NCBI GenBank assembly: GCA_947495125.1
Contig: CANLXL010000003.1
Span: forward strand, 62,001 to 126,000
Origin: an uncultured Flaviramulus sp.
GTDB lineage: Bacteria > Bacteroidota > Bacteroidia > Flavobacteriales > Flavobacteriaceae
Length of the DNA stretch: 64,000 nt
Direction: 5' to 3'
Shown here piece by piece: positions 43,154 to 51,600 of the stretch. Position 1 is the stretch's first letter, and every line of letters starts with the position of its first letter. Made by a program: the position numbers and the translations under genes. Below the pieces are notes generated by a model, which saw only the letters and a program-made list of their open reading frames with translations, was not told where the DNA came from and did no database searches.

Positions 43154-43779
43154 TAGAGGATTTAAGAAGAGAATGGTCTCAATTTGCACTAAAATTTAAT
43201 TCAGATCATTCCACAATTAATTTTCTTTGGCATGAAATAGAGAGGCAGTACACACATAAAACTCGACATTATCATAATTTATCCCACATAAACAGCATGC
43301 TAACTCAGGTTGAAGACTTTAAATCATCTATTACAAATTATGATGCTTTTTTATTAGCTGTTTGGTATCATGATATAATTTACGAACCAACAAAAAAAAA
43401 TAACGAAGAAAGAAGTGCTCTTCTAGCTAAGAAAAGGTTAAAAACGCTAAATATTGACGATAAAACATCAGAAACGGTTCAAGCACTGATTGTTTCAACA
43501 AAAAAACATGAAGTGCTTTTGACTGATAATATTGATAATTCTTATCTGTTGGATATTGATTTATCTATTCTTGGAGCAAATTGGGAAACCTATCAAGAAT
43601 ACCTTAAAAACATAAGAAAGGAGTACGCCATATTTCCTAATTTTATGTACAGAAAAGGAAGAAAGAAAGTACTAAGGCATTTCTTGGAACGCGAAACATT
43701 ATATTTCACCAAGGACTACCAAACAAAGTTTGAAAAAAAAGCAAGAGAAAACCTTTCCAAAGAATTGAACCAACTATAA
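43150..43779 (+). CDS. HD-superfamily metal-dependent phosphohydrolase
   Basis: A 209-residue protein. Metal-binding HD-type residues are visible: TRHYHNLSHINSML (first His group), AVWYHDIIY (HD pair) and STKKHEV, then the Asp in LLDIDLSILG. This fits the family of predicted HD hydrolases whose substrates are unknown. Overlap of four bases with the SDR gene upstream indicates translational coupling. Confidence 0.75.
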   Translation: MIEDLRREWSQFALKFNSDHSTINFLWHEIERQYTHKTRHYHNLSHINSMLTQVEDFKSSITNYDAFLLAVWYHDIIYEPTKKNNEERSALLAKKRLKTLNIDDKTSETVQALIVSTKKHEVLLTDNIDNSYLLDIDLSILGANWETYQEYLKNIRKEYAIFPNFMYRKGRKKVLRHFLERETLYFTKDYQTKFEKKARENLSKELNQL

Positions 43780-43789
43780 ATTAAAAGAT

Positions 43790-43815
43790 TCCCGCCTTCG
43801 CGGAAATGCTAAACA
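43790..43815. repeat. Short hairpin-like intergenic repeat
   Basis: GATTCCCGCCTTCGCGGAAATGC lies in the 49-base spacer between the HD and AlbA_2 genes. TTCC/GGAA and GC/GC pairs form a small GC-rich hairpin unlike the AT-rich flanks. It resembles common dispersed repeats of the form ATTCCCGC..GCGGGAAT. Confidence 0.35.
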
Positions 43816-43828
43816 ATAAAATATCCTA

Positions 43829-44962
43829 ATGATTAACAAGCGCCTACTTATAAAACACCTTTTAGCTCATAATGATGAGAACAGTTTTTATGACAAAAAG
43901 CGCAAAATCTCTATTAGTCATAAGGAAGGAAAAGCTAAGTTTTTAAAACATATTTGTGCACTCTCAAACAGTAACCCTAAAAACAATTCTTATATTGTAA
44001 TAGGTGTTGAAGATGAAGATAATACCATTATTGGAGTCGATTTCTTTGATGACAGCAAAATTCAAAACTTAATAAACGCTTATTTAAGTCATCCACCAAT
44101 AGTGCAATACGAGAATATTCCTTTTCCTCACCTCCCTGACGATAAAGTGGTTGGGTTGGTAACCATCCGGCCTATTGATAAAATCACATCCTTACGAAAA
44201 AACATTTGGAAGTATTATGGCGGATCTGTCTTTTTTAGAGATGGTAGTATGAGTATGCCAAAAGTATTCGATATTGAAATAAAGGACATCAATTCTAAAA
44301 TTGTTGAAGCCATAGAAACTCATGCTCAAAACAATATTGAGCATACGCTAAATGGTGTTTTCGATTTTATGAATAAGCGAAAAGACTACAATGCACAATA
44401 CAAAGTCTTTAAGGAATACTTTGTGGTTTGTTGGGCAGGACAAAAAAAAGAGGTTAAGAACGAAGTGTTTTTTTCCAGAGTAGATATTGAACTTATTAAT
44501 GAGCAGGTACGCTTATTTTTTTCGGCACTCGATGAAGTTTCAATTTCTTTTGATAATGACACCTTTAGAATTGTTGAATACGTAAACCTGGGATTACAAA
44601 ACACCAATAAATACTATCCCTTAGAAGAAACTATTATTCAGTTTGAAAATAATGCAAACTATAATATAGAAACAAAACTCTTATTTGAACCGCCACAATT
44701 TGACAAAAAAGCATTGCATCATATTTATAACAACAATAATGCTATTTTGGAAAAACTAAAAAAAGGATTGTCATTTACAAAAAACGAAGAACTAGACCTA
44801 TTGAACTTACCTGTTACTTACTTAATCTGCTATTTTAATTCGTTTCACGATGCGATGGACAAACTTAACCAAGCAAAGCCTTATTTAAGATCGTATAGTG
44901 AATCGCTATACAACCTATACAAAGAGTCCATACGTATTTTAAGAAAAGTAAAATACAGTTAA
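43829..44962 (+). CDS. AlbA_2/Schlafen-like ATP-binding protein
   Basis: A 377-residue cytoplasmic protein. The AlbA_2-type domain covers about 10-130: ISHKEGKAKFLKHICALSNSNPKNNSYIVIGVEDEDNTIIGVDFFDDSKIQNLI is the recognisable part, with the later segment KYYGGSVFFRDGSMSMPK. The C-terminal 240 residues are helical with no known motif. Schlafen-like AlbA_2 proteins often bind nucleic acid or act as regulators; here only the domain is claimed. Two hairpins close the transcript downstream. Confidence 0.75.
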   Translation: MINKRLLIKHLLAHNDENSFYDKKRKISISHKEGKAKFLKHICALSNSNPKNNSYIVIGVEDEDNTIIGVDFFDDSKIQNLINAYLSHPPIVQYENIPFPHLPDDKVVGLVTIRPIDKITSLRKNIWKYYGGSVFFRDGSMSMPKVFDIEIKDINSKIVEAIETHAQNNIEHTLNGVFDFMNKRKDYNAQYKVFKEYFVVCWAGQKKEVKNEVFFSRVDIELINEQVRLFFSALDEVSISFDNDTFRIVEYVNLGLQNTNKYYPLEETIIQFENNANYNIETKLLFEPPQFDKKALHHIYNNNNAILEKLKKGLSFTKNEELDLLNLPVTYLICYFNSFHDAMDKLNQAKPYLRSYSESLYNLYKESIRILRKVKYS

Positions 44963-45011
44963 TTACTTTGTTAATAAACTTAACTGTTACTTAATATTAG
45001 CAACATAAAAA

Positions 45012-45034
45012 AATAGCATTTTTGCAATGCTATT
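45012..45034 (+). terminator. Intrinsic terminator after the AlbA_2 gene
   Basis: AATAGCATT (45012-45020) pairs with AATGCTATT (45026-45034) and is followed by AATCTTTTTT. It lies 50 bases after the AlbA_2 stop codon. Confidence 0.7.
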
Positions 45035-45049
45035 AATCTTTTTTAAGAT

Positions 45050-45096
45050 AAACCCTGTCTCTCCCGAAAAAATCCGGCATTGAGTCAGGGTTTTTT
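45050..45096. terminator. Second terminator hairpin between convergent genes
   Basis: AAACCCTG (45050-45057) pairs with CAGGGTTT (45086-45093), with a small CCGGAT-type inner structure, then a T-run on the plus strand. Located between the AlbA_2 gene and the convergent aldehyde dehydrogenase gene. Confidence 0.65.
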
Positions 45097-45102
45097 AATT
45101 TT

Positions 45103-46656
45103 CTATAAATCAAATTTAATACCCTGTGCTAAAGGCAATTCGGTCGTATAATTAATAGTATTGGTTTGTCGTCTCATATAAACCTTCCAGGCATCAGACC
45201 CAGATTCACGTCCACCACCAGTTTCTTTTTCACCACCAAAAGCGCCACCGATTTCAGCGCCGGAAGTTCCAATATTCACATTGGCGATACCACAGTCAGA
45301 TCCTGAAACGGATAAAAATCGTTCCGCTTCACGTAAATTATTGGTCATAATTGCAGAACTTAATCCCTGCGCAACTTCATTTTGAATGGTAATTGCATTC
45401 TCGACATCTCCTGAGTATTTCAATAAATATAAGACAGGAGCAAATGTTTCGTGCTGCACAATTTTATAATGAGGCTCCGCTTCAGCAATGGCTGGTTTTA
45501 CATAACAACCGCTTTCGTAACCTTCGCCGGAAAGTACACCACCTTCAACAATAATCTTACCACCTTCTTCAACAACTTGTGTTAAAGCGCTTTGATACAT
45601 TTTTACCGCATCGGTATCTATTAATGGTCCTACATGATTGTTTTCATCTAAAGGGTTTCCTATGCGAAGTTGTTTGTAAGCATCTACTACGGCACCTTTT
45701 ACCTGATCGTAAATAGATTCGTGAATAATTAAACGACGTGTTGATGTGCAACGCTGGCCAGCAGTTCCCACAGCACCAAAAACTGCTCCAATAACCGTCA
45801 TTTTTATATCAGCATCGGGGGTCACAATAATCGCATTATTTCCTCCTAATTCTAATAAACTTCTCCCTAAACGCCCGGCAACTTCCTGAGCTACAATTTT
45901 ACCCATTCGTGTCGATCCCGTTGCAGAAATTAATGGTATTCTTGTGTCTTTGGTCATAAATTCACCAACGCGATAATCACCATTGATTAAATTACAAATA
46001 CCTTCAGGCAGGTTGTTTTCAGCAAATACTTCTGCTGCTATATTTTGACATGCAACGCTACAGATCGGTGCTTTTTCACTAGGCTTCCAAACACAAACAT
46101 CACCACAAATCCATGCTAATGCCGTATTCCAAGCCCAAACGGCCACAGGGAAATTAAAAGCTGAAATAATACCAACCACGCCAAGAGCATGGTATTGCTC
46201 ATACATTCTATGTCCCGGGCGTTCACTATGCATGGTTAAACCGTGCAACTGTCTTGATAGGCCCACTGCAAAATCACAGATATCGATCATTTCCTGAACT
46301 TCTCCCAAGCCTTCCTGGTAAGATTTACCCATTTCGTAAGACACTAATTTTCCCAGCGCTTCTTTTTTCTCCCGCAGCTTTTCTCCAAACTGGCGTACAA
46401 TTTCTCCACGTTGTGGTGCAGGCATTGTTCTCCAAGATTTAAAAGCGGCTGTAGCAGCGCTCATTACTTTTTCGTAATCTTCTTTTGTAGATGCTTTTAC
46501 CTTGGCAATTAATTGTCCATCAACCGGTGAATAGCTTTCAAAAATCTCACCGTTGGCAAAATGATTTGATCCTGTAGAAGACCCTTCATTTATAGCTTTA
46601 ACACCCAACTGTTTTAAAACATCTTGTATTCCGAAATCAGCAGTAACTGCTTCCAT
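45103..46656 (-). CDS. ALDH7-type aldehyde dehydrogenase
   Basis: A 517-residue NAD(P)-dependent aldehyde dehydrogenase. ALDH7 (antiquitin/AmaB) features: GLGEVQEMIDICDFAVGLSRQLHGLTMHSERPGHRMYEQYHALGVVGIISAFNFPVAVWAWN. Catalytic Glu in LLELGGNNAI and catalytic Cys in GTAGQRCTSTRRL; C-terminal GGAFGGEKETGGGRESGSDAW. The family oxidises alpha-aminoadipate semialdehyde in lysine breakdown, so that is the likely substrate. The frame runs on to 46722, but the ATG at 46656 (MEAVTADFGIQDVLKQLGVK) fits the family. Confidence 0.92.
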   Translation of the reverse strand: MEAVTADFGIQDVLKQLGVKAINEGSSTGSNHFANGEIFESYSPVDGQLIAKVKASTKEDYEKVMSAATAAFKSWRTMPAPQRGEIVRQFGEKLREKKEALGKLVSYEMGKSYQEGLGEVQEMIDICDFAVGLSRQLHGLTMHSERPGHRMYEQYHALGVVGIISAFNFPVAVWAWNTALAWICGDVCVWKPSEKAPICSVACQNIAAEVFAENNLPEGICNLINGDYRVGEFMTKDTRIPLISATGSTRMGKIVAQEVAGRLGRSLLELGGNNAIIVTPDADIKMTVIGAVFGAVGTAGQRCTSTRRLIIHESIYDQVKGAVVDAYKQLRIGNPLDENNHVGPLIDTDAVKMYQSALTQVVEEGGKIIVEGGVLSGEGYESGCYVKPAIAEAEPHYKIVQHETFAPVLYLLKYSGDVENAITIQNEVAQGLSSAIMTNNLREAERFLSVSGSDCGIANVNIGTSGAEIGGAFGGEKETGGGRESGSDAWKVYMRRQTNTINYTTELPLAQGIKFDL

Positions 46657-46779
46657 ATATTTTGTATTTAATATTATTGATAAGTTTTTTTGCGAATATA
46701 CTAATTTATTAAAAGTACGCATTCATAAATGACCTTTTAAAATGCTATCTTTAAAATTCTATTTTAAACACTTATTCCA

Positions 46780-47838
46780 ATGAAAAAGGGTACTTTATTA
46801 AACGTATGTTTGGCACTACTATTTCTTTGTTGCAATCAACCTAAAACTGGTGATGAAAATTTATTAAACAGACAAAACATAAATACGTTCTCAATAATCA
46901 TTCATGGCGGTGCAGGCACTATTTTAAAAAAGAATATGACCGCCGAAAAAGAAGCAGCTTATAAAGCGAAACTTGAAGAAGCGATTAGAACGGGTTTTGA
47001 TATTCTAAAAAATGGAGGGTCTAGCCTTGATGCGGTTGAAAAAACTATAAATATTATGGAAGATTCGCCTCTATTTAATGCTGGAAAAGGAGCCGTTTTT
47101 ACCCACGATGAAGCCAACGAGCATGATGCCTCTATTATGGATGGCAAAACGTTAAATGCCGGAGCATCAGCGGGAACCACCATGGTGAAAAACCCCATAA
47201 ATTTAGCTAGAGCAGTTATGGAAAAATCGCCTCACGTTATGCTCTCCGGTACAGGGGCTGATACGTTTGCTGAAGAACATGGATTAAGCATTGTAACTCC
47301 AGATTATTTTTATAACGAAAGACGCTTTAAATCACTTCAAAGCATAAAAGACAAAGAAAAAACGGAATTAGATCACGATACTAAAGTCTCTTTTTATGAT
47401 GACGATATAAAAAACTCAAAATTTGGAACCGTAGGATGCGTGGCATTAGATAAAAACGGCAATTTAGCTGCAGGGACTTCTACAGGAGGCATGACCAATA
47501 AACGTTGGGGACGTATTGGAGATTCTCCAATTATCGGCGCAGGCACATATGCCAATAATAATACCTGTGCCGTTTCAAGTACAGGCTGGGGCGAATATTT
47601 TATTCGCGCTATGGTAGCCTATGATATTTCGGCACTCATGGAATACAAAGGAATGAGTTTAAAAGCGGCGGCACACGAAGTGATTCAAAACAAACTAACC
47701 CGATTAGGTGGTGCCGGAGGTATCGTCGCTATCGATAAAGACGGAAACATGGTATCTGAATTCAACACAACAGGTATGTATCGGGCGACAATGAATGAAA
47801 AAGGAGAAATGAATGTTGAAATCTATAAAGAAGACTAG
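46780..47838 (+). CDS. Isoaspartyl peptidase / type 2 L-asparaginase
   Basis: A 352-residue N-terminal-nucleophile hydrolase. The N-terminus is a lipoprotein signal (LLFLCCNQPK). The family opening is SIIIHGGAGTILKKNM, followed by GGSSLDAVEKTINIMEDSPLFNAGKGAVF. The self-cleavage site is GTVGCVALDKNGNLAAGTSTGG, with Thr217 as the new N-terminal nucleophile. Plant-type asparaginases of this kind cleave isoaspartyl dipeptides and asparagine; the export signal places it in the periplasm or on the membrane. Confidence 0.92.
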   Translation: MKKGTLLNVCLALLFLCCNQPKTGDENLLNRQNINTFSIIIHGGAGTILKKNMTAEKEAAYKAKLEEAIRTGFDILKNGGSSLDAVEKTINIMEDSPLFNAGKGAVFTHDEANEHDASIMDGKTLNAGASAGTTMVKNPINLARAVMEKSPHVMLSGTGADTFAEEHGLSIVTPDYFYNERRFKSLQSIKDKEKTELDHDTKVSFYDDDIKNSKFGTVGCVALDKNGNLAAGTSTGGMTNKRWGRIGDSPIIGAGTYANNNTCAVSSTGWGEYFIRAMVAYDISALMEYKGMSLKAAAHEVIQNKLTRLGGAGGIVAIDKDGNMVSEFNTTGMYRATMNEKGEMNVEIYKED

Positions 47839-47874
47839 TCTGAAATCATCTCATAATATATTTCCTTTTTTAAA

Positions 47875-48351
47875 TCATTGCTTCAAAAAAAGTTGCGTAT
47901 AATAATAGTAACCATCGTTATTTTTAATAGCACTTATTCCTATATGGGTAAAGTCGCCTTCAATGTTTTCGCGGTGCCCCCTACTATTCAACCAGGCGTC
48001 CATAACATCTTTTGCGGTTCTTTGTTTTGCTGCCACATTTTCACCAACATTAGTAGCGTTTTCCTCGTTAAACAACCTATCTGCTCTGGTATCAAAATGG
48101 TCATGACTAATAGTATTCTGATGAATCATAAACAGCGTATGTTCTTCAGCTAGCTGAGTGGCTAAACTATTTATAGTCAATGCTTCCTTTCCTATATAAA
48201 CTCTATGTTCATTTACCAGTTGAAATATTTCTTCGGTAATCGAAAGCGCTTCAATATCTTCAGGAGATTCATCTTTGGAACAAGATACAGTACACATAAA
48301 TACTGCAAAACACACCAAAACAAGTCTGGTTTTAAAATTAAAAGGTTTCAT
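47875..48351 (-). CDS. CAP-domain (SCP/PR1) lipoprotein
   Basis: A 158-residue lipoprotein (lipobox TVSC). The CAP domain covers about 38-158: QLVNEHRVYIGKEALTINSLATQLAEEHTLFM, then ISHDHFDTRADRL (His of the CAP cavity), VGENVAAKQ and VMDAWLNSRGHRENIEGDFTHIGISA (second His and Glu). Bacterial CAP proteins are secreted and of mostly unknown function. Ends convergently with the asparaginase gene. Confidence 0.88.
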   Translation of the reverse strand: MKPFNFKTRLVLVCFAVFMCTVSCSKDESPEDIEALSITEEIFQLVNEHRVYIGKEALTINSLATQLAEEHTLFMIHQNTISHDHFDTRADRLFNEENATNVGENVAAKQRTAKDVMDAWLNSRGHRENIEGDFTHIGISAIKNNDGYYYYTQLFLKQ

Positions 48352-48609
48352 AAATATTCGATTTAGGGTATTCGAATATACATTTATTGTTGATTCAGAG
48401 ATTATAATATCATAAATTTCTAGTGTTTTCTTAAAAGAAATGGTCGTTCAACGAATTTTTTAAAAGAATAAACTATGAATTTAATGACCTTAAGATTAAT
48501 TTAACGTTTTCGAAAAAGCTAAACATCAAATTTTGACCGTACATTTATTAACAAGAAACATCGTACGCTTTCTTTTAGCAGGTTCATTTTCATTTAAATC
48601 CATCAATCT

Positions 48610-51600
48610 ATGTCATTAAAAAAGCTTTTCGCTTTCGTAATGTTTATTACGCTAGCAATTTCGTGTAAAAAGAAAGTCGTTGAAACCGATAATATTTTCA
48701 AGTTTAAAGACTATATAAGCTATACGACATCTGGTCTAACCTCGGTGGCTAAGCCTATACATATTAGCTTTGCCAATAATGTTGATGGATGGGAAACGAA
48801 CCAGGAAATCGACAGTGATATCATCACCATATCTCCTTATGTTCAAGGGGAACTTACTGTTGCTAATAGCCATGCCTTAATTTTTACTCCGGATGAATCC
48901 TTAGAACCTGCTACAGAATATACCGTAACCGTTAAACTCAGTGAAATCTATAAAGATATTTCAAAAGCATATCGCCAATATACCTTCCGGTTTAAAACGA
49001 TAACTCCAAACTTTAACCTGGTAACCAATAATTTACAATCGTATAACAAACAATGGCAGTATTTAGAATCTGTAATAAAATCGGCAGATATTATAACTCT
49101 GGAGGAAGCCAAACAATTGGTTAAAGTGTCTCAAGATGGTAAACACCTCCCTTTAACCTTTAATGAATCTCATGAAAAAGCCAAAGTTTTTGAATTTAAA
49201 ATCGACAGTATTCAACGTGATATTAATGATAGTGAAATTTTGGTCAAATGGGACGGAAAAGCAATTAAAGCATCTCATAAAGGAGAACAAAACATTGTAA
49301 TTCCGGGAACTAATAATTTTAGTATTCTTAATGTTGATGTCATTCAATCACCCGAACAGCATCTGTCGATAAATTTCTCCGACCCTTTAAAAAAGCAACA
49401 AAACTTTGATGGGCTTGTCACGCTTCAAAACCTAAAAAACCCCAAATATGTTGTTGTCGGAAACGTACTGAAAATATATCCTGACACCAAGTTAGTTGGT
49501 AATATTCAGGTTGATGTCTTCCAAGGCATAAAAAACACCGAAGGTTATAAATTAAAGAAACCCTTCTCTGAAACGGTAGCCTTTGAAGCGCTAAAACCAC
49601 AAGCTCGATTAATTAAAAACGGGAGTATTTTACCGAACTCCAAAGCACTAAAATTTAATTTTGAAGCCGTTAACCTAAGCGCCGTTGATGTGAGAATCAT
49701 AAAGGTTTTTGAAAACAATATTCTCCAGTTTTTACAAGAGAATAGGTTAAACAGCACGAATAGTTACGAGGTGAAGAAGGTTGGCCGACGTATTGCTAAA
49801 CAAACTATTCAACTACAAACAGAAGTCGAAAACACCGGAAAATGGAAAACCTATAGCATTGACTTATCAAAAAATTTTAAAGCGGATGCCGGTGCTATTT
49901 ATCGCGTAGAATTAAGCTTTGACAAAAGGCATTCCTTATATGATTGTGATGATGCTGTTAAAACCACTAACGTAGAAAATGACGATGATTATTTCGAAAA
50001 TGAACATTATGACGATGAAGGTGAAACCAATATGGAAGATGATGAAAGGCGTGAAGAAGCATATTGGGACAATCTAACTTACCAATATAAAAACTATTCC
50101 TATAATTGGCGCGAACGTGAAAACCCTTGTCATAATGCCTATTATAATGAAAACAGAATTATATCACAAAATTTAATCGCTTCAAATATTGGTGTTATTG
50201 CAAAACGCAGTACAAATAACTCCTATTACTTTGCAGTTACCGATATTCTAACCACCAACCCTATAGCTAATGCCACAATTACACTTTACAATTTCCAGCA
50301 ACGAGAGCTGGAAAAAACGACTACTGATGCTGAAGGTTTGTCCATTATCGATGCCGAAAAACATGCGGCTTTCGCCATAGTATCAAAAGGAAGTCATACG
50401 AGCTACGTAAAACTACATGATGGAAACTCGTTGTCTTTAAGCAAATTCGATGTATCAGGTCAGCGATTACAGCGCGGACTTAAAGGCTATATTTATGGTG
50501 AACGCGGTGTTTGGAGGCCCGGAGACTCTCTTCATTTAACATTCATGCTCAACGATAACAACAATAAGCTTCCTAAAAAGCATCCTGTAAAACTAGAAGT
50601 CACTAACCCCAATGGGAAACTGGTTTATAAAAAAGTGAGCGTCGATAATATTAATAACGTATTCAAGTTCACCGTACCAACATCAATCCAATATAAAACA
50701 GGGAATTATAGCGCCAAAGTATCTGTTGGCGGTGCCACATTTTATAAAAGTTTAAAGATCGAAACCGTAAAGCCAAATCGCTTAAAAATAAAGGTTGATT
50801 TTAAGAACGATATCCTCACAAGTAGCGCTCCTCTTAAAGGAAATCTGGATGTGAAATGGCTTCATGGAGCCCCGGGAAAAAATCTAAAAGCTGAAATTAA
50901 AGCAAAATTTAGTACATCGCATTCAGGTTTTAAGACGTTCAAAGACTATACATTTAACGATCCTACCAGAACATTTAATACCGAAGAGGTTAATGTATTC
51001 GAAGGTGTCGTCAATGCTGAAGGTCAGGCTACAGTAAATAACACATTAGAGATTGGTAAAAATGCCCCCGGCATGTTGAACGTTCAATTTTTAGTTCGAG
51101 CTTTTGAGAATGGTGGGGACTTTTCTATGGATGCATTTACAAAACGATATGCACCATATAAGACATTCGTTGGTTTACGGTCGCCTAAAGGTAATGCCTA
51201 TGGTTCGTACTTTACAGATGAAAACCAAAACTTTGATTTGGTGGTGGTTGATGCCTATGGAAAACCGGTAAAACGAAACAATCTTGAAGTTAAAGTATAT
51301 AAAATTGAATGGCGCTGGTGGTGGAATTCATCCTACGATAATTTATCTAGCTATGTATCCAGCAGTTACCATAGACCGTATCTTAATTTAAAAGTAAATA
51401 CCGATGCTAACGGCAAAGGTCATTTCAATTTAAACATACCGGATAGTGAGCGTGGGCGTTACCTGATCCGGATTTCAGACCCCGTAAGCGGTCATGCTAC
51501 CGGAAGAACAGCTTACTTTTATAAAAATTGGTGGCAAAATTCATCGTCGGGAGATAAAGATGCGGCCAAAATGCTAGTTTTTTCTGCAGATAAAGAAACC

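Noticed and set aside
46657-46722. N-terminal extension of the aldehyde dehydrogenase
   Set aside because: No family similarity before MEAVTADFG; the ATG at 46656 is better supported.
48352-48609. Possible small RNA or gene between the CAP and A2M genes
   Set aside because: 258 AT-rich bases with no convincing frame, hairpin or exact promoter box; most likely the two divergent promoters.
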